Shown: positions 23,326 to 33,469 of the stretch, one piece after another
How positions within the stretch are numbered: the stretch's first letter is position 1
Layout: each line of letters starts with the position of its first letter
Origin: Megasphaera massiliensis
GTDB taxonomy: Bacteria; Bacillota; Negativicutes; Veillonellales; Megasphaeraceae
Direction: 5' to 3'
NCBI RefSeq assembly: GCF_000455225.1
Contig: NZ_HF954558.1
Location: 1 to 33,472 of the forward strand
DNA length: 33,472 nucleotides
Position numbers and translations under genes: made by a program
The notes under the pieces: generated by a model
Databases searched by the model: none
Told to the model about the DNA's origin: nothing
Seen by the model: the letters and a program-made list of their open reading frames with translations, nothing else

Positions 23326-24276
23326 TTATGCGCGGTATTTGTGCAGGTACGAGGCGTAATAAAATTCATCGGTCGTCATATTCGCAAAGCGCATTCCTTC
23401 GATAATTCCCAAGAATCCCGGGATGAAGGTCCAGCAAAATAAGGCATACACATAGCCTCGGGTATTTCGCTTCATATAAAAATGATGAATGCCGAAGGAA
23501 CCTAAAAAGAAGGCCAGGGCTGCCGTAATCAGCCGTTCTTCATTGATCTTATGGCGCAGTTCCGGCGTAATGGATGAAAAGGTTCCGTCCGTATAGGCAT
23601 CGAAGCGATTGGAAGCTCGTTGTTTCCACCGTGAAAAGGCATTTTGTCTGCCCCTACTCGATCCGGTACCGGGGTCGCGATAGACTCCCCGATTTTCTAA
23701 ATTGCGGGTCATGGCCACAACTTCTCCATCAATGACCTGCAGTTCGCCCTGGAGGACTTCCGTAAATTGATTTTCATAGGCCGCATCCATCTGAAGGAGC
23801 AAGTCCCTTACCTTTTTCTTTGTCGCAACCACCTTCTGCGTCTTAAGACCGGTCACGGTGAGCTGCTTATATTTGTGGACTAAAAAGACGGCCCGGTCCT
23901 GGTAATAGTTAATAAAAGGCTCGGCCAAGGGAATCCGTTCCGGATATTGTTTCAAATAGTAGAGGAGATTGCGGGCAATATGCTGCATATTGGCGGTCGT
24001 CGCTTGAAGGTCCGGGTCGGTCAAGCCCCACCGTTCGCCTTCCATGCGGTTAAAATCAGCTACGGCTTTTTCAAAAGATGTACCATATTGGCCGGCTGAC
24101 TTTCCCTTGCGTCGTGTCAGTTTCAATGCCAGTTGGCGCGGCTGCCGTTCCAGTCGATAGAGAATATAGAGGGACAGGACGATACCGACAGCTCCCACTG
24201 CTCGTCCGTAAAAGAACCAAGCCCCGCCGCCGATGGCCATACACAAAAAGGAAAAGACGTATAAAATATATTTCAA
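23326..24276 (-). CDS. XpaC-like membrane protein with C-terminal TM2 domain
   Basis: The 316-residue protein has two N-terminal hydrophobic helices (about 1-40) and a helical, basic cytoplasmic region (about 60-210) resembling the XpaC family (5-bromo-4-chloroindolyl phosphate hydrolysis protein). A Ser/Arg-rich linker leads to a TM2 domain at about 250-300, with FFLGSFGIHHFYMKRNTRGY and PGFLGIIEGMRF. Function is unknown; XpaC relatives are often near toxic-anion-resistance (TelA) genes, but none is present here. The start codon is TTG, supported by GGAGG seven bases upstream and no nearby ATG. The XpaC assignment is weaker than the TM2 assignment. Confidence 0.8.
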   Translation of the reverse strand: MKYILYVFSFLCMAIGGGAWFFYGRAVGAVGIVLSLYILYRLERQPRQLALKLTRRKGKSAGQYGTSFEKAVADFNRMEGERWGLTDPDLQATTANMQHIARNLLYYLKQYPERIPLAEPFINYYQDRAVFLVHKYKQLTVTGLKTQKVVATKKKVRDLLLQMDAAYENQFTEVLQGELQVIDGEVVAMTRNLENRGVYRDPGTGSSRGRQNAFSRWKQRASNRFDAYTDGTFSSITPELRHKINEERLITAALAFFLGSFGIHHFYMKRNTRGYVYALFCWTFIPGFLGIIEGMRFANMTTDEFYYASYLHKYRA

Positions 24277-24352
24277 ATGAATACCTCCTTCATCACCTAG
24301 TCTTTATTGTACCAAAGTAGGGGCGGTCATGCAAAAGTCCGGCCACAGACAG

Positions 24353-24389
24353 AAAAACCCCCGCACAAGTGCTAAGAGAGGTGCGGGGG
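24353..24389 (-). terminator. Terminator of the glycolytic cluster, after tpiA
   Basis: On the minus strand CCCCCGCAC and GTGCGGGGG form a 9-bp GC-rich stem with a loop of 14 bases, followed by TTTTTCTG. It starts about 15 bp past the tpiA stop. Confidence 0.92.
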
Positions 24390-24404
24390 AAAATGGAGTT
24401 CAAT

Positions 24405-25166
24405 TTATTTTACAACGGCATTGTTGATGATGGCTAAGAAGTCATCAGCTTTGAGGCTGGCGCCGCCAACGAGGCCGCCGTCAATGTCGGCAGAACCGGT
24501 GAGTTCAGCGACGTTGCCGCCTTTGACGCTGCCGCCGTAGAGGACGGATACGTCTTCAGCTGCAGCTGCGCTGTAGAGAGCAGCTAATTTTTTGCGGATA
24601 ATGGCGCAGACTTCTTCAGCCTGAGCAGCGCTGGCCGTCTTACCCGTGCCGATAGCCCAGATCGGTTCATAAGCGATGACGACTTTCTTGATGTCGGCTT
24701 CAGAAATGCCTTTGAGGGCATTTTCAATCTGGCCTTCGATCCAAGACTGCATGATGCCTTCTTCGCGCTGTTCCAGCGTTTCGCCGCAGCAAACGATCGG
24801 TGTCAAGTTGTGAGCGAGGGCTGCTTTCGTCTTCTTGTTGACCGTTTCATCGGTTTCATTGAAGTAGGTCCGGCGTTCCGAATGGCCGAGGATGACGTGT
24901 GTTACGCCGATATCGACAAGCATGGCCGGAGAAACTTCGCCCGTGAAGGCGCCCTTTTCTTCCCAGTGCATGTTCTGAGCAGCGACATGGATGGCCGTGC
25001 CCTTAGTCATTTCAACAGCCGTCGAAAGGTACGGGAAAACAGGGGCAATGACGACTTCAGCTTTTACGTCTTTGGGCATTTTTTCAACGAGGCCCTGAAT
25101 CGTAGCCTTGGCGTCAGCGCCTAAATGATTCATTTTCCAGTTACCGGCAATAATAGTTTTACGCAT
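24405..25166 (-). CDS. tpiA: Triosephosphate isomerase
   Basis: TpiA interconverts dihydroxyacetone phosphate and glyceraldehyde-3-phosphate in the cytoplasm. The 253-residue protein is of normal length, with AGNWKMN (catalytic Lys), ILGHSERR (catalytic His), VIAYEPIWAIGTG (catalytic Glu and the flexible loop) and VLYGGSVKGGN (phosphate binding). AGGAGG precedes the ATG. It is the last gene of the cluster, 115 bp after pgk; the gap holds no terminator, so co-transcription is likely. Confidence 0.98.
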   Translation of the reverse strand: MRKTIIAGNWKMNHLGADAKATIQGLVEKMPKDVKAEVVIAPVFPYLSTAVEMTKGTAIHVAAQNMHWEEKGAFTGEVSPAMLVDIGVTHVILGHSERRTYFNETDETVNKKTKAALAHNLTPIVCCGETLEQREEGIMQSWIEGQIENALKGISEADIKKVVIAYEPIWAIGTGKTASAAQAEEVCAIIRKKLAALYSAAAAEDVSVLYGGSVKGGNVAELTGSADIDGGLVGGASLKADDFLAIINNAVVK

Positions 25167-25281
25167 AATAAATTTTCCTCCTTGGCCAGATCTGCCCGGT
25201 CCCGATCTCTTCGGAGCAGTCCGTCATGACAGCGGGAATTCCGGGCATCCGGCGTATGTATATGAAATAGTATGAAACGAC

Positions 25282-26463
25282 TTATTTATCGCTTAAAGCA
25301 ACGACGCCCGGGAGCTGTTTGCCTTCGAGGTATTCGAGGGAAGCACCGCCGCCCGTCGAGATGTGGCTGATTTTGTCAGCCAGACCGGTTTTGTTGACTG
25401 CCGAAACGGAGTCACCGCCGCCGACGATGGAAACGGCATCGGAATCAGCAACTGCTTTAGCAACGGCTTCCGTACCTTTGGCGTAGTTTTCCATTTCAAA
25501 TACACCCATGGGACCATTCCAAACGATGAGTTTCATGGAAGCCAATTCTTTGGCAAAGAGTTCCTGGGTCTTGGTGCCGACGTCGAGGATCATCCAATCG
25601 GCCGGAACGGCATCGACAGCAACGACTTTGTGATCGGCATCGTTTTTGAATTCAGCTGCGACCATGACGTCGACCGGCAGGAGCAGTTTCGTCCCCTGTT
25701 CTTTAGCCTGAGCGATGAGTTCTTTCGCCAAGTCGATTTTATCGGCTTCGACGAGGGATTTGCCGATGCCATAGCCCTGAGCAGCCAAGAAGGTGTTGGC
25801 CATGCCGCCGCCAATGATCATGAGATCGACTTTCGGCAGGAGGTTGGAAATAACTTCGATCTTATCGGATACCTTAGCACCGCCGATGATGGCTGCGAAA
25901 GGATGAGCCGGGTTATCGACAGCCCCGCCGATAAAGCGGATTTCTTTTTCGAGGAGGAAGCCCGAAGCCATGGGCAGGAACTGAGTGATGCCGGCTACGG
26001 AAGCGTGAGCGCGATGGCAGCAGCCGAAAGCATCGTTGATGCCGACTTCAGCCAAGGAAGCGAGCTGACGAGCGAAGTCTTCGCCGTTCTTTTCTTCTTC
26101 CTTGTGGAAGCGGAGGTTTTCCAAGAGGAGAACTTCGCCCGGTTTGAGAGCATCGGCCATGGCTTTCGTTTCAGCACCGACGCAGTCGGGAGCGAATTTG
26201 ACGTCGACGCCGAGGAGTTCAGACAGGCGTTTGGCGACCGGTTTCAAGGAATATTTTTCGACAACCTGTCCCTTCGGACGGCCGAGGTGGCTGGACAAGA
26301 TGACAGCCGCATTATGTTCGAGCAAGTATTTAATCGTCGGCAGCGTCTTCTGGATACGCGTATCGTCAGTGATGTTGCAGTTTTCGTCAAGAGGTACGTT
26401 AAAGTCTGCACGGACAAAAACGCGTTTGTTTTCGACATTGACGTCGGTGATTGTTTTTTTCAT
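25282..26463 (-). CDS. pgk: Phosphoglycerate kinase
   Basis: Pgk transfers phosphate from 1,3-bisphosphoglycerate to ADP. The 393 residues match the family. Motifs are [12 protein letters not shown] near the N-terminus, [23 protein letters not shown], the Lys-containing GGAKVSDK, and [12 protein letters not shown]-type and IVGGGDSV segments in the nucleotide half. AGGAGG lies ten bases before the ATG. Only 19 bp separate it from the stop of cggR upstream, so it is in one operon with the regulator. Confidence 0.98.
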   Translation of the reverse strand: MKKTITDVNVENKRVFVRADFNVPLDENCNITDDTRIQKTLPTIKYLLEHNAAVILSSHLGRPKGQVVEKYSLKPVAKRLSELLGVDVKFAPDCVGAETKAMADALKPGEVLLLENLRFHKEEEKNGEDFARQLASLAEVGINDAFGCCHRAHASVAGITQFLPMASGFLLEKEIRFIGGAVDNPAHPFAAIIGGAKVSDKIEVISNLLPKVDLMIIGGGMANTFLAAQGYGIGKSLVEADKIDLAKELIAQAKEQGTKLLLPVDVMVAAEFKNDADHKVVAVDAVPADWMILDVGTKTQELFAKELASMKLIVWNGPMGVFEMENYAKGTEAVAKAVADSDAVSIVGGGDSVSAVNKTGLADKISHISTGGGASLEYLEGKQLPGVVALSDK

Positions 26464-26482
26464 GAATAGGTTCCTCCTCTAA

Positions 26483-27505
26483 TTAAAGCAGTTGTATGAT
26501 TTTTTCAGCCGCCCCTTCATCGGTGACCAGCGTTCCCGTATGGCAGGCCCGCATGACGCCGACAATGGCTTCAGCTTTGCTAGCACCGCCGGCTACGGCG
26601 ATGACGTGAGGGTGATATTTAATTTCTCGCAGGGAAATGCCGATATTATTCGTCCCGTACAAAATCTTGCCGTCGAGGCCGCAGTAGCAGCCCAGCGATT
26701 CCCCACAGGCACCGAGGCTGTGCAGGGCATCGCGCTGGAGTGTCGTCATTCCCCTTTTTCGGGCCATGCGGTCGGCGCGGCCAATGCCGAAGATGACGAC
26801 CTGCGCCCGGGCCGTCATGGCGACGTTTTCCTGGGTCTGGCGGTCGGCCTTCAGCATCATCTGCAAGGCAGAATCACTGAGTCCTTCGGGAATATGAATC
26901 ATACGGTATGAACTGTGTGTCTTGGCAGCGACATTGGCAGCAATATAGTTGGCCTGTACTTCGACGTGGTTCCCCATGCTGCCCCGAGCCGGCAAAATGG
27001 TGACATTTGCCAGGCATTCCGGCAGCATCCGGGCCACTTCAGCCATGGTCGATCCGCCGCTGATGGCGACGGTGTCGACGCTGCCAAAAAGATCGTTTAA
27101 GAGCAGGGCACCGCGGCGCCCTAATTCTTCCTTCGCCGTCTTATCACTGTCGCTGTCACCGGGAACGATGTAGACATTCTTCAGACCCAGCTTCTGCCGG
27201 ATTTGACGCTGGATATCGTCGAGGTTATTGAGACGCAGAAAGCATTCCAAGAGATCCGGCATGAGCCGCTTTCCTTCCGGTTCCATGGCAATGCCCAAGG
27301 TCGTAAAGCGGACGATGCCGCTGCGGCGCAGAACGTCGACGTGAGACCGGACGACGCGTTCAGAAAGCCCGGAAAGGCCGGCTAAGGTCCGGCGTCCTAC
27401 CGGTTCGGCATCGGCAATATGCCGTAACAGTAAATATCGTTCCTTAATGGTCCCCATAACATCGGGAGCTATTTTTTGAAAGATACTCAGCGTATCTTGT
27501 TCCAT
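26483..27505 (-). CDS. cggR: CggR-type central glycolytic gene regulator (SorC family)
   Basis: The 340-residue protein has an N-terminal helix-turn-helix (about 35-65, with LAGLSGLSERVVRSHVDVL) and a SorC-type sugar-phosphate-binding domain. The latter carries VAISGGSTMAEVA, LPARGSMGNHVEVQAN and the C-terminal IAVAGGASKAEAI. In Bacillus, CggR represses the gapA operon and is released by fructose-1,6-bisphosphate. Here it stands between gpmI and pgk rather than at the head of the cluster, 42 bp after gpmI and 19 bp before pgk. GGGAGAG precedes the ATG. It is the obvious candidate to act at the palindrome in the gap promoter, although that palindrome does not look like the known Bacillus CggR operator. 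Confidence 0.93.
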   Translation of the reverse strand: MEQDTLSIFQKIAPDVMGTIKERYLLLRHIADAEPVGRRTLAGLSGLSERVVRSHVDVLRRSGIVRFTTLGIAMEPEGKRLMPDLLECFLRLNNLDDIQRQIRQKLGLKNVYIVPGDSDSDKTAKEELGRRGALLLNDLFGSVDTVAISGGSTMAEVARMLPECLANVTILPARGSMGNHVEVQANYIAANVAAKTHSSYRMIHIPEGLSDSALQMMLKADRQTQENVAMTARAQVVIFGIGRADRMARKRGMTTLQRDALHSLGACGESLGCYCGLDGKILYGTNNIGISLREIKYHPHVIAVAGGASKAEAIVGVMRACHTGTLVTDEGAAEKIIQLL

Positions 27506-27547
27506 CTTACTCTCTCCCTTCGAAATGCGGCAGAACGACGGAGATCA

Positions 27548-29071
27548 TCACTGATCGATCAGGCTTTTGCCTGTCATTTCACTGGGAATATCCATTCCGG
27601 CCAAGGTCAGCATCGTCGGAGCGACATCGGCTAAGATGCCGTCGTGGAGATGAACATTTTTGTGTTCTTCACTGACCAAGATGCACGGTACATGATTGGT
27701 CGTATGAGCCGTATAAGGGCTGCCCGTTTCGGGATCAGCCATTTTTTCAGCATTGCCGTGGTCCGCAATGATGAGCAGCTGTCCATCGACAGCATGGAGG
27801 GCTTCGACGATTTTGCCGACGCAGGTATCCACCGTTTCAACGGCTTTGACAGCCGCTTCAAAAACACCCGTATGGCCGACCATGTCGGCGTTAGCGAAGT
27901 TGAGCATGATCATATCGTATTTATCGGCCTTGATCTGTTCGATGACTTTTTCCGTAACGATAGGAGCATTCATTTCCGGCTGCAGGTCATAGGTTGCAAC
28001 CTTCGGGGACGGTACCAAGATACGGTCTTCGCCCTTGTTCGGTTCTTCTTCGCCGCCGTTAAAGAAATACGTGACGTGAGCGTATTTTTCCGTTTCTGCA
28101 ATGCGAAGCTGGGTCTTGCCGGCTTTGGCCAGGACTTCACCCAAGGTATGGGGAATCCGTTCTTTGTCGTAGACGACATGGGCCGGAAGATCATCTTCGT
28201 AGCGGGTCATGGTCGCAAAGTAGACGTCCAATTTTTTCGGACGCGGGAATTCAGCAAAGTCAGGAACGACGAAAGCCGTCGTCAGCTGACGAGCCCGGTC
28301 AGGGCGGAAATTGAAGAAGACGACGCTGTCCCCATCTTCAACGGGATGTTTACGGATGACCGTCGGGACGACGAATTCATCGGAAACGTCGGCTTCATAA
28401 GAATGTTTCAAGCACGTGGCTGCATCTGGTTCCTGCGGTCCTTCTGCCAAGGCTACGGCATCGTAAGCTTTTTCAACGCGTTCCCAGCGTTTATCGCGGT
28501 CCATGGCGTAATAACGACCGCTGATGGTGGCGATTTCGCCGACGCCGAGTTCGGCGCATTTATCTTCCAGTTCCTTCAAGAATTCACCGGCACTGCGGGG
28601 CAGTACGTCGCGGCCGTCGAGGAAGGCATGGACATAGACTTTTTTCAAGCCGAAGCGTTTGGCCATTTCAAGGAGGCCGAAGAGGTGCTGTTCACTGCTG
28701 TGAACGCCGCCGGGAGAGACGAGGCCCAATAAATGGAGGGCTGAATCGTTTTTCTTGGCGTTTTCCATGGCACCGACCAAGGCCGGTTTTTCAAAGAAGG
28801 GACCTTCTTTGATGTCTTTCGTGATTTTGGTTAAAGCTTGGTATACGATGCGGCCGGCACCGATATTGAGGTGGCCGACTTCGGAGTTGCCGATCTGGCC
28901 GTCCGGCAAGCCGACATCTTCACCAGAAGCACCGAGGAAGGAATGGGGATATTCTTCCCAAAGTTTCGGCAAAACCTTGAGGTTCGCCTGGGCTACGGCA
29001 TTATCTTTTTGGATATCGCTGCAGCCAAAACCATCCATGATGATTAACATTACTGGTTTTTTATTTGCCAT
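27548..29071 (-). CDS. gpmI: 2,3-bisphosphoglycerate-independent phosphoglycerate mutase
   Basis: GpmI interconverts 3- and 2-phosphoglycerate using two Mn ions. The 507-residue protein belongs to the alkaline-phosphatase superfamily. It has MLIIMDGFG at the N-terminus, the phosphorylated Ser63 in GNSEVGHLNIGAGR, FFNFRPDRARQL, NFANADMVGHTG and IIADHGNAEKM for metal binding. GGAG lies twelve bases before the ATG, somewhat far. The 40 bp between the gap terminator hairpin and this gene hold no clear promoter, so it is probably expressed by read-through from gap. Confidence 0.97.
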   Translation of the reverse strand: MANKKPVMLIIMDGFGCSDIQKDNAVAQANLKVLPKLWEEYPHSFLGASGEDVGLPDGQIGNSEVGHLNIGAGRIVYQALTKITKDIKEGPFFEKPALVGAMENAKKNDSALHLLGLVSPGGVHSSEQHLFGLLEMAKRFGLKKVYVHAFLDGRDVLPRSAGEFLKELEDKCAELGVGEIATISGRYYAMDRDKRWERVEKAYDAVALAEGPQEPDAATCLKHSYEADVSDEFVVPTVIRKHPVEDGDSVVFFNFRPDRARQLTTAFVVPDFAEFPRPKKLDVYFATMTRYEDDLPAHVVYDKERIPHTLGEVLAKAGKTQLRIAETEKYAHVTYFFNGGEEEPNKGEDRILVPSPKVATYDLQPEMNAPIVTEKVIEQIKADKYDMIMLNFANADMVGHTGVFEAAVKAVETVDTCVGKIVEALHAVDGQLLIIADHGNAEKMADPETGSPYTAHTTNHVPCILVSEEHKNVHLHDGILADVAPTMLTLAGMDIPSEMTGKSLIDQ

Positions 29072-29099
29072 TGTAGTGTTTTACTCCTTTTTGTAGTAA

Positions 29100-29136
29100 A
29101 GAAAAACAAAAAGGGCTGTCGCCGCAGCGACAGCCC
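29100..29136 (-). terminator. Strong hairpin between gap and gpmI, terminator or attenuator
   Basis: On the minus strand GGGCTGTCGC and GCGACAGCCC form a perfect 10-bp stem with a four-base loop, followed by TTTTTGTTTTTC. It lies 75 bp past the gap stop and 40 bp before gpmI. As no promoter is visible between it and gpmI, partial read-through is likely. Confidence 0.9.
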
Positions 29137-29213
29137 CTTTCAGCGCTTTTCGATGTTTCAATCTGATTTGTAACGGGAGGCTGTTTACCCGTTGGGAAAT
29201 GCGTCGCTACAAA

Positions 29214-30365
<1,152 letters not shown>

Positions 30366-30377
30366 TTACGTCCCAAT

Positions 30378-31139
30378 TTATTGCATTCCCAAAGATGCAG
30401 CAGCGATGCCGACGTATTCCTTGATGGCCAGACAGGAATTGAGGAGATAGGCCGATTGCGGCACGACAGTATAGGGCGACCAAATCGGATTCATATTGCT
30501 GCGGTAGTCAGACGGATAGGGAATGAAGTCCATTCCTTCACGGCTGAAGAACCGAGCTGCCCGCGGCATATGGAAGGCGCTGGTCACGACGATGGGCTTC
30601 TTCCAACCCTGCTGACGGCAAATTTCTTTAGAGAAAGCGGCGTTCTCCGCCGTATTTCGACTTTTATCGTCCATAAAAATTCGTGGTTCGGGAACGCCAA
30701 GGGACAGGAGCATCCGCTTTTCAATCTGCGATTCATTGGCCTCACCTTCGAGGACGGTTCCACCGGATAACAGGATAGGCAGATTCTTTGCTTTTTCCAA
30801 GCGAAGGGCTGTCAAGAATCGATTGGCCGCCGCACTTCCGACTTGACCGGTGCCGTCGACATCAGGGACACCGGCACGGGAGCCGCCGCCGAGTACGATG
30901 ATGACGTCGCCGTCGAGAGCTTCCAGGGACGGTTGTTCATAGGCCATTTCCAAAGGTTGGATGAGGATGTCTGAAACAGGCTCCGTCGACAACAGATAGA
31001 AGACGGCCGTAATGACCAGCATGGCCCACCGGCCGCTCGCCTTCTTTCGAAAGAGCCAGGCCGTCAAAATCATAAAGGCCAATACGATACTGCCTATGGG
31101 CAAAATCCAAGCGTAAATCCATTTAATAAGATACAACAT
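30378..31139 (-). CDS. YdcF/ElyC-like DUF218 membrane protein
   Basis: The 253-residue protein has two N-terminal membrane helices (about 5-50), then a DUF218 domain. Its features are DVIIVLGGGSRAG, LLSGGTVLEGEANESQ, the conserved DDKSRNTAENAAFSKE and VVTSAFHMPRAARFF. Relatives SanA, ElyC and YdcF are linked to envelope integrity in enterobacteria; the biochemical function is unsettled. AAGGTG precedes the ATG. It lies upstream of gap on the same strand and divergent from the tmRNA gene. No terminator is seen between it and the gap promoter. Confidence 0.88.
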   Translation of the reverse strand: MLYLIKWIYAWILPIGSIVLAFMILTAWLFRKKASGRWAMLVITAVFYLLSTEPVSDILIQPLEMAYEQPSLEALDGDVIIVLGGGSRAGVPDVDGTGQVGSAAANRFLTALRLEKAKNLPILLSGGTVLEGEANESQIEKRMLLSLGVPEPRIFMDDKSRNTAENAAFSKEICRQQGWKKPIVVTSAFHMPRAARFFSREGMDFIPYPSDYRSNMNPIWSPYTVVPQSAYLLNSCLAIKEYVGIAAASLGMQ

Positions 31140-31255
31140 GTACGTGACACCTTCTTACGACTCTGCTGCGAGTCTGTTCGATGAGAGGCACTATCAGAAA
31201 AAGGGAGATGCCCCATCGTCGCTACTATTATATCATAAGACCCGTTGAAGACCAG

Positions 31256-31284
31256 TTGGCAATTTGTAAAATATATGTTATACT
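31256..31284 (+). promoter_or_regulatory. ssrA promoter
   Basis: TTGGCA (31256-31261), a 17-bp spacer and TATACT (31279-31284) form a near-consensus promoter about 30 bp before the mature tmRNA 5' end. Confidence 0.8.
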
Positions 31285-31317
31285 TAATTTGAATCTCTAT
31301 GGGGGTTCTCCATCCAT

Positions 31318-31668
31318 GGGGATGTAAAGGTTTCGACGTGGATGGTTGTATCATGAATAGCGAGCCGGGGTTTCATCTGCCCGTAAATCGGTGAACCTTT
31401 TAAATTAAACGCAAAAGAAAACAATTTTGCTTTAGCTGCCTAAGGGCGGCTAACGTCTCTTGCTGCTAATCCTGCGGGCAGTTTGCAGACGTCACTTAGC
31501 GGGATACCACATGGTTTTGCCTGGCAGCCGTGTCGGGAAACTCACAGGCTGGAATCGTCTAGTTTGTCCTTGTACGAAAACGGTTCAAGATACTAACAAG
31601 GTCTGCGCTCGGAGAAGTTCATGGGGCAGCATTTACGGACAGGAGTTCGACTCTCCTCATCTCCACCA
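31318..31668 (+). ncRNA. ssrA: Transfer-messenger RNA (tmRNA)
   Basis: The 5' end GGGGATG pairs with CATCTCC just before the encoded 3' ACCA, giving the tRNA-like acceptor. GTAAAGGTTTCGACG near the 5' end and GGAGTTCGACTCTCC (T-arm) near the 3' end are diagnostic. The tag-reading frame at 31411-31443 encodes AKENNFALAA and then TAA, a normal proteolysis tag. tmRNA rescues stalled ribosomes together with SmpB. The length of 351 bases is typical, and the gene is one-piece. Confidence 0.98.
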
Positions 31669-31674
31669 AATTCA

Positions 31675-31706
31675 AAGGACTATCGTCACTCGGTAGTCCT
31701 TTTTTA
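31675..31706 (+). terminator. Terminator of ssrA
   Basis: AAGGACTA (31675-31682) pairs with TAGTCCTT (31694-31701), and the right arm runs into a T-tract. It follows the tmRNA 3' end by seven bases. Confidence 0.9.
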
Positions 31707-31747
31707 TTGAAAAAATGCCTATACCCTTATTTTTTTCGTTTTCATCC

Positions 31748-31776
31748 TTGACAAACCTTTTACGCAGGTCTATGAT
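31748..31776 (+). promoter_or_regulatory. Promoter of the T-box/MFS transporter unit
   Basis: A perfect TTGACA (31748-31753), a 17-bp spacer and TATGAT (31771-31776) lie directly upstream of the T-box leader. Confidence 0.88.
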
Positions 31777-31804
31777 AAGGTGCATAACTTAAACACGATA
31801 TATT

Positions 31805-32063
31805 GACATTCGATGACGAGAAAGAGTACAGCTTTGCAAAAGTACACAGCGAGCCGGGTATGGTGAAAGCCGGCAGCCGGAGGAAGCATGGAAAATCATC
31901 TCTGAGGATTGCAGTTGAAATGAGTAAACTGCACCGTCTGATCCACGTTACAGGAAATGCGTATGATAGTACGTTACAAAGAGCCTTGCGTCTTTTGGCA
32001 AGGAATATCGGGTGGTACCGCGGATAAAACTTCCGTCCCTTTAGTGGGGCGGGAGTTTTTTTA
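31805..32063 (+). ncRNA. T-box riboswitch, probably isoleucine-specific
   Basis: The leader shows Stem I elements (GAGAAAGAGTA, then AGCGAGCCGGGTATGGTG and its partner arm). It has the T-box sequence CGGGTGGTACCGCG at 32009-32022 and a terminator stem ACTTCCGTCCC/GGGGCGGGAGT (32028-32057) ending in a T-tract. Aligning the specifier loop (GAA, one base, triplet, A) gives GAA-A-AUC-A at about 31892-31899, so AUC (Ile) is my reading. The UGGU bulge calls for a tRNA with A73, which suits tRNA-Ile and argues against Asn or Trp readings. Uncharged tRNA would switch the transporter on. Confidence 0.92.
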
Positions 32064-32113
32064 TTTCATGTTTATCTTATGACAATCTAACTTATCATTA
32101 GGAGGAATGCATC

Positions 32114-33469
32114 ATGGAAAACATCAATTTCGACAGTCTTAAACGGCGGAGAGATCTGCGCATTATTTTACCGGTCTTTCTCGTTTCGATTATTGCCTGC
32201 ATCGACCGCGTCAACATTTCCTATGCCAAGCTGACCATGACCCAGACATTGAGCTGGCTGTCCCCTGAAGTATACGGTTTTGGCGCCGGCATTTTCTTCG
32301 CCGGTTACCTGCTGCTGGAAATCCCCGGTTCCCTCTTTGCCGCTAAATTCTCGGCGTCGAAATGGATTGCCCGCATCATGTTTACTTGGGGTGCCGTCAG
32401 CCTTTGTATGGCCTTCGTTACGACGCAGTGGCAATTCTACCTCTGCCGCTTCCTCTTAGGTGCCTCGGAAGCCAGTCTGTATCCGGTCATTTATTCGCTC
32501 TTATTCCCCCGCTGGTTCACAGCCGCTGAACGGTCCCGGGCAACGTCTCTCATGCTGACCTCCCTGCTTCTTTCGACCATCGTCGGCGCCCCCATCGCCG
32601 GCGTCCTTTTGGAACACTCTTTCTTCGGTCTCTTAGGCTGGCAGGAACTGTTCATCCTTGAATCGATTCCGGCCCTCATCTTTGCCTTCTATTTCTTACT
32701 GGCCGTCAAGGACCGTCCGGACCAAGTCCATTGGCTGACAGACGCTGAAAAAGAATACCTGACGACCATGTATGAACAAGAACAGAGAGCCATGCAGCAC
32801 GTGAAAAAGTATACCGTCCTCCAAGCCTTTACCGATGCTAAAGTCTTAAAACTCTGCTTCATCTACTTCCTTTGGGTCGTCGGTTTCTGGGGCTTCTACT
32901 TCTGGATGCCAACAGTCCTGAAAAACCTCTCCGGCTGGTCGACATCCCTCATCGGCGGTGCCATCGCCATTCCCATGGCAGCGGCCCTCGTCGTCCAGTT
33001 GATCATCGGCCATACGGCAACCGTTACCGGCGATAAGGTATGGCACGTCTTCGCAGCTCTCACCGTCGGCGCCGTCGGTCTCGGCCTGTCGCCCTTTGCG
33101 CACAACATGGGCGTCGCCCTGTTTCTCATCTGCCTTTCCGCTATCGGCATCCACGCTTCCATGGGCGTCTGGTGGACCATTCCGACGACCTTCCTCTCCG
33201 GTCCGGCCGCTGCCGGCTCCATCGCCCTCATCAATTCCTGCGGCAACCTGGGCGGCATGTTCGGCCCCAATATGATGGCTTGGGTCCAGGCTCAAACCGG
33301 AAGCTTCGCCATGGGCTACTACTTAATGGCCATCTTCATGTTCAGCGCCGGACTCTTAGTCCTGACCTTGAAATATAAGGTAAACGGCACGGTAAAAGAA
33401 GATGTACACCTCGATACACGAACAAATACGACAGGTTACACCGGCACCCAGCCTAGCGTAACCCATTAA
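32114..33469 (+). CDS. MFS transporter, anion:cation symporter-like, under T-box control
   Basis: The 451-residue protein has twelve hydrophobic segments in two halves, with a hydrophilic middle loop near 200-250. IDRVNISYAK in the first helix, YLLLEIPGSLFAAK, CRFLLGASEASLYPVIY and FPRWFTAAERSRATS are typical of the anion:cation symporter family of the major facilitator superfamily, whose members carry organic acids and sugar acids. AGGAGG lies eight bases before the ATG. It directly follows the T-box terminator, so expression should rise when the cognate amino acid (isoleucine by my reading) is scarce. The substrate may be a branched-chain amino acid, its oxo acid or a precursor (inference). 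The stop codon is three bases from the window's end. Confidence 0.9.
   Translation: MENINFDSLKRRRDLRIILPVFLVSIIACIDRVNISYAKLTMTQTLSWLSPEVYGFGAGIFFAGYLLLEIPGSLFAAKFSASKWIARIMFTWGAVSLCMAFVTTQWQFYLCRFLLGASEASLYPVIYSLLFPRWFTAAERSRATSLMLTSLLLSTIVGAPIAGVLLEHSFFGLLGWQELFILESIPALIFAFYFLLAVKDRPDQVHWLTDAEKEYLTTMYEQEQRAMQHVKKYTVLQAFTDAKVLKLCFIYFLWVVGFWGFYFWMPTVLKNLSGWSTSLIGGAIAIPMAAALVVQLIIGHTATVTGDKVWHVFAALTVGAVGLGLSPFAHNMGVALFLICLSAIGIHASMGVWWTIPTTFLSGPAAAGSIALINSCGNLGGMFGPNMMAWVQAQTGSFAMGYYLMAIFMFSAGLLVLTLKYKVNGTVKEDVHLDTRTNTTGYTGTQPSVTH

Noticed and set aside
25363-26469. 368-codon plus-strand open frame opposite pgk
   Set aside because: It is antisense to a complete pgk with all its motifs, has no recognisable domain or Shine-Dalgarno, and arises from the strong codon bias of the real gene.
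27644-28732. 362-codon plus-strand open frame opposite gpmI
   Set aside because: Shadow of gpmI; its Phe/Asp-rich composition is typical of antisense frames and it shows no family motif.
31460-31696. Open frame inside tmRNA
   Set aside because: It lies within the ssrA gene, which accounts for the sequence.
31803-32027. Open frame in the T-box leader
   Set aside because: It coincides with the structured T-box RNA and has no ribosome-binding site.
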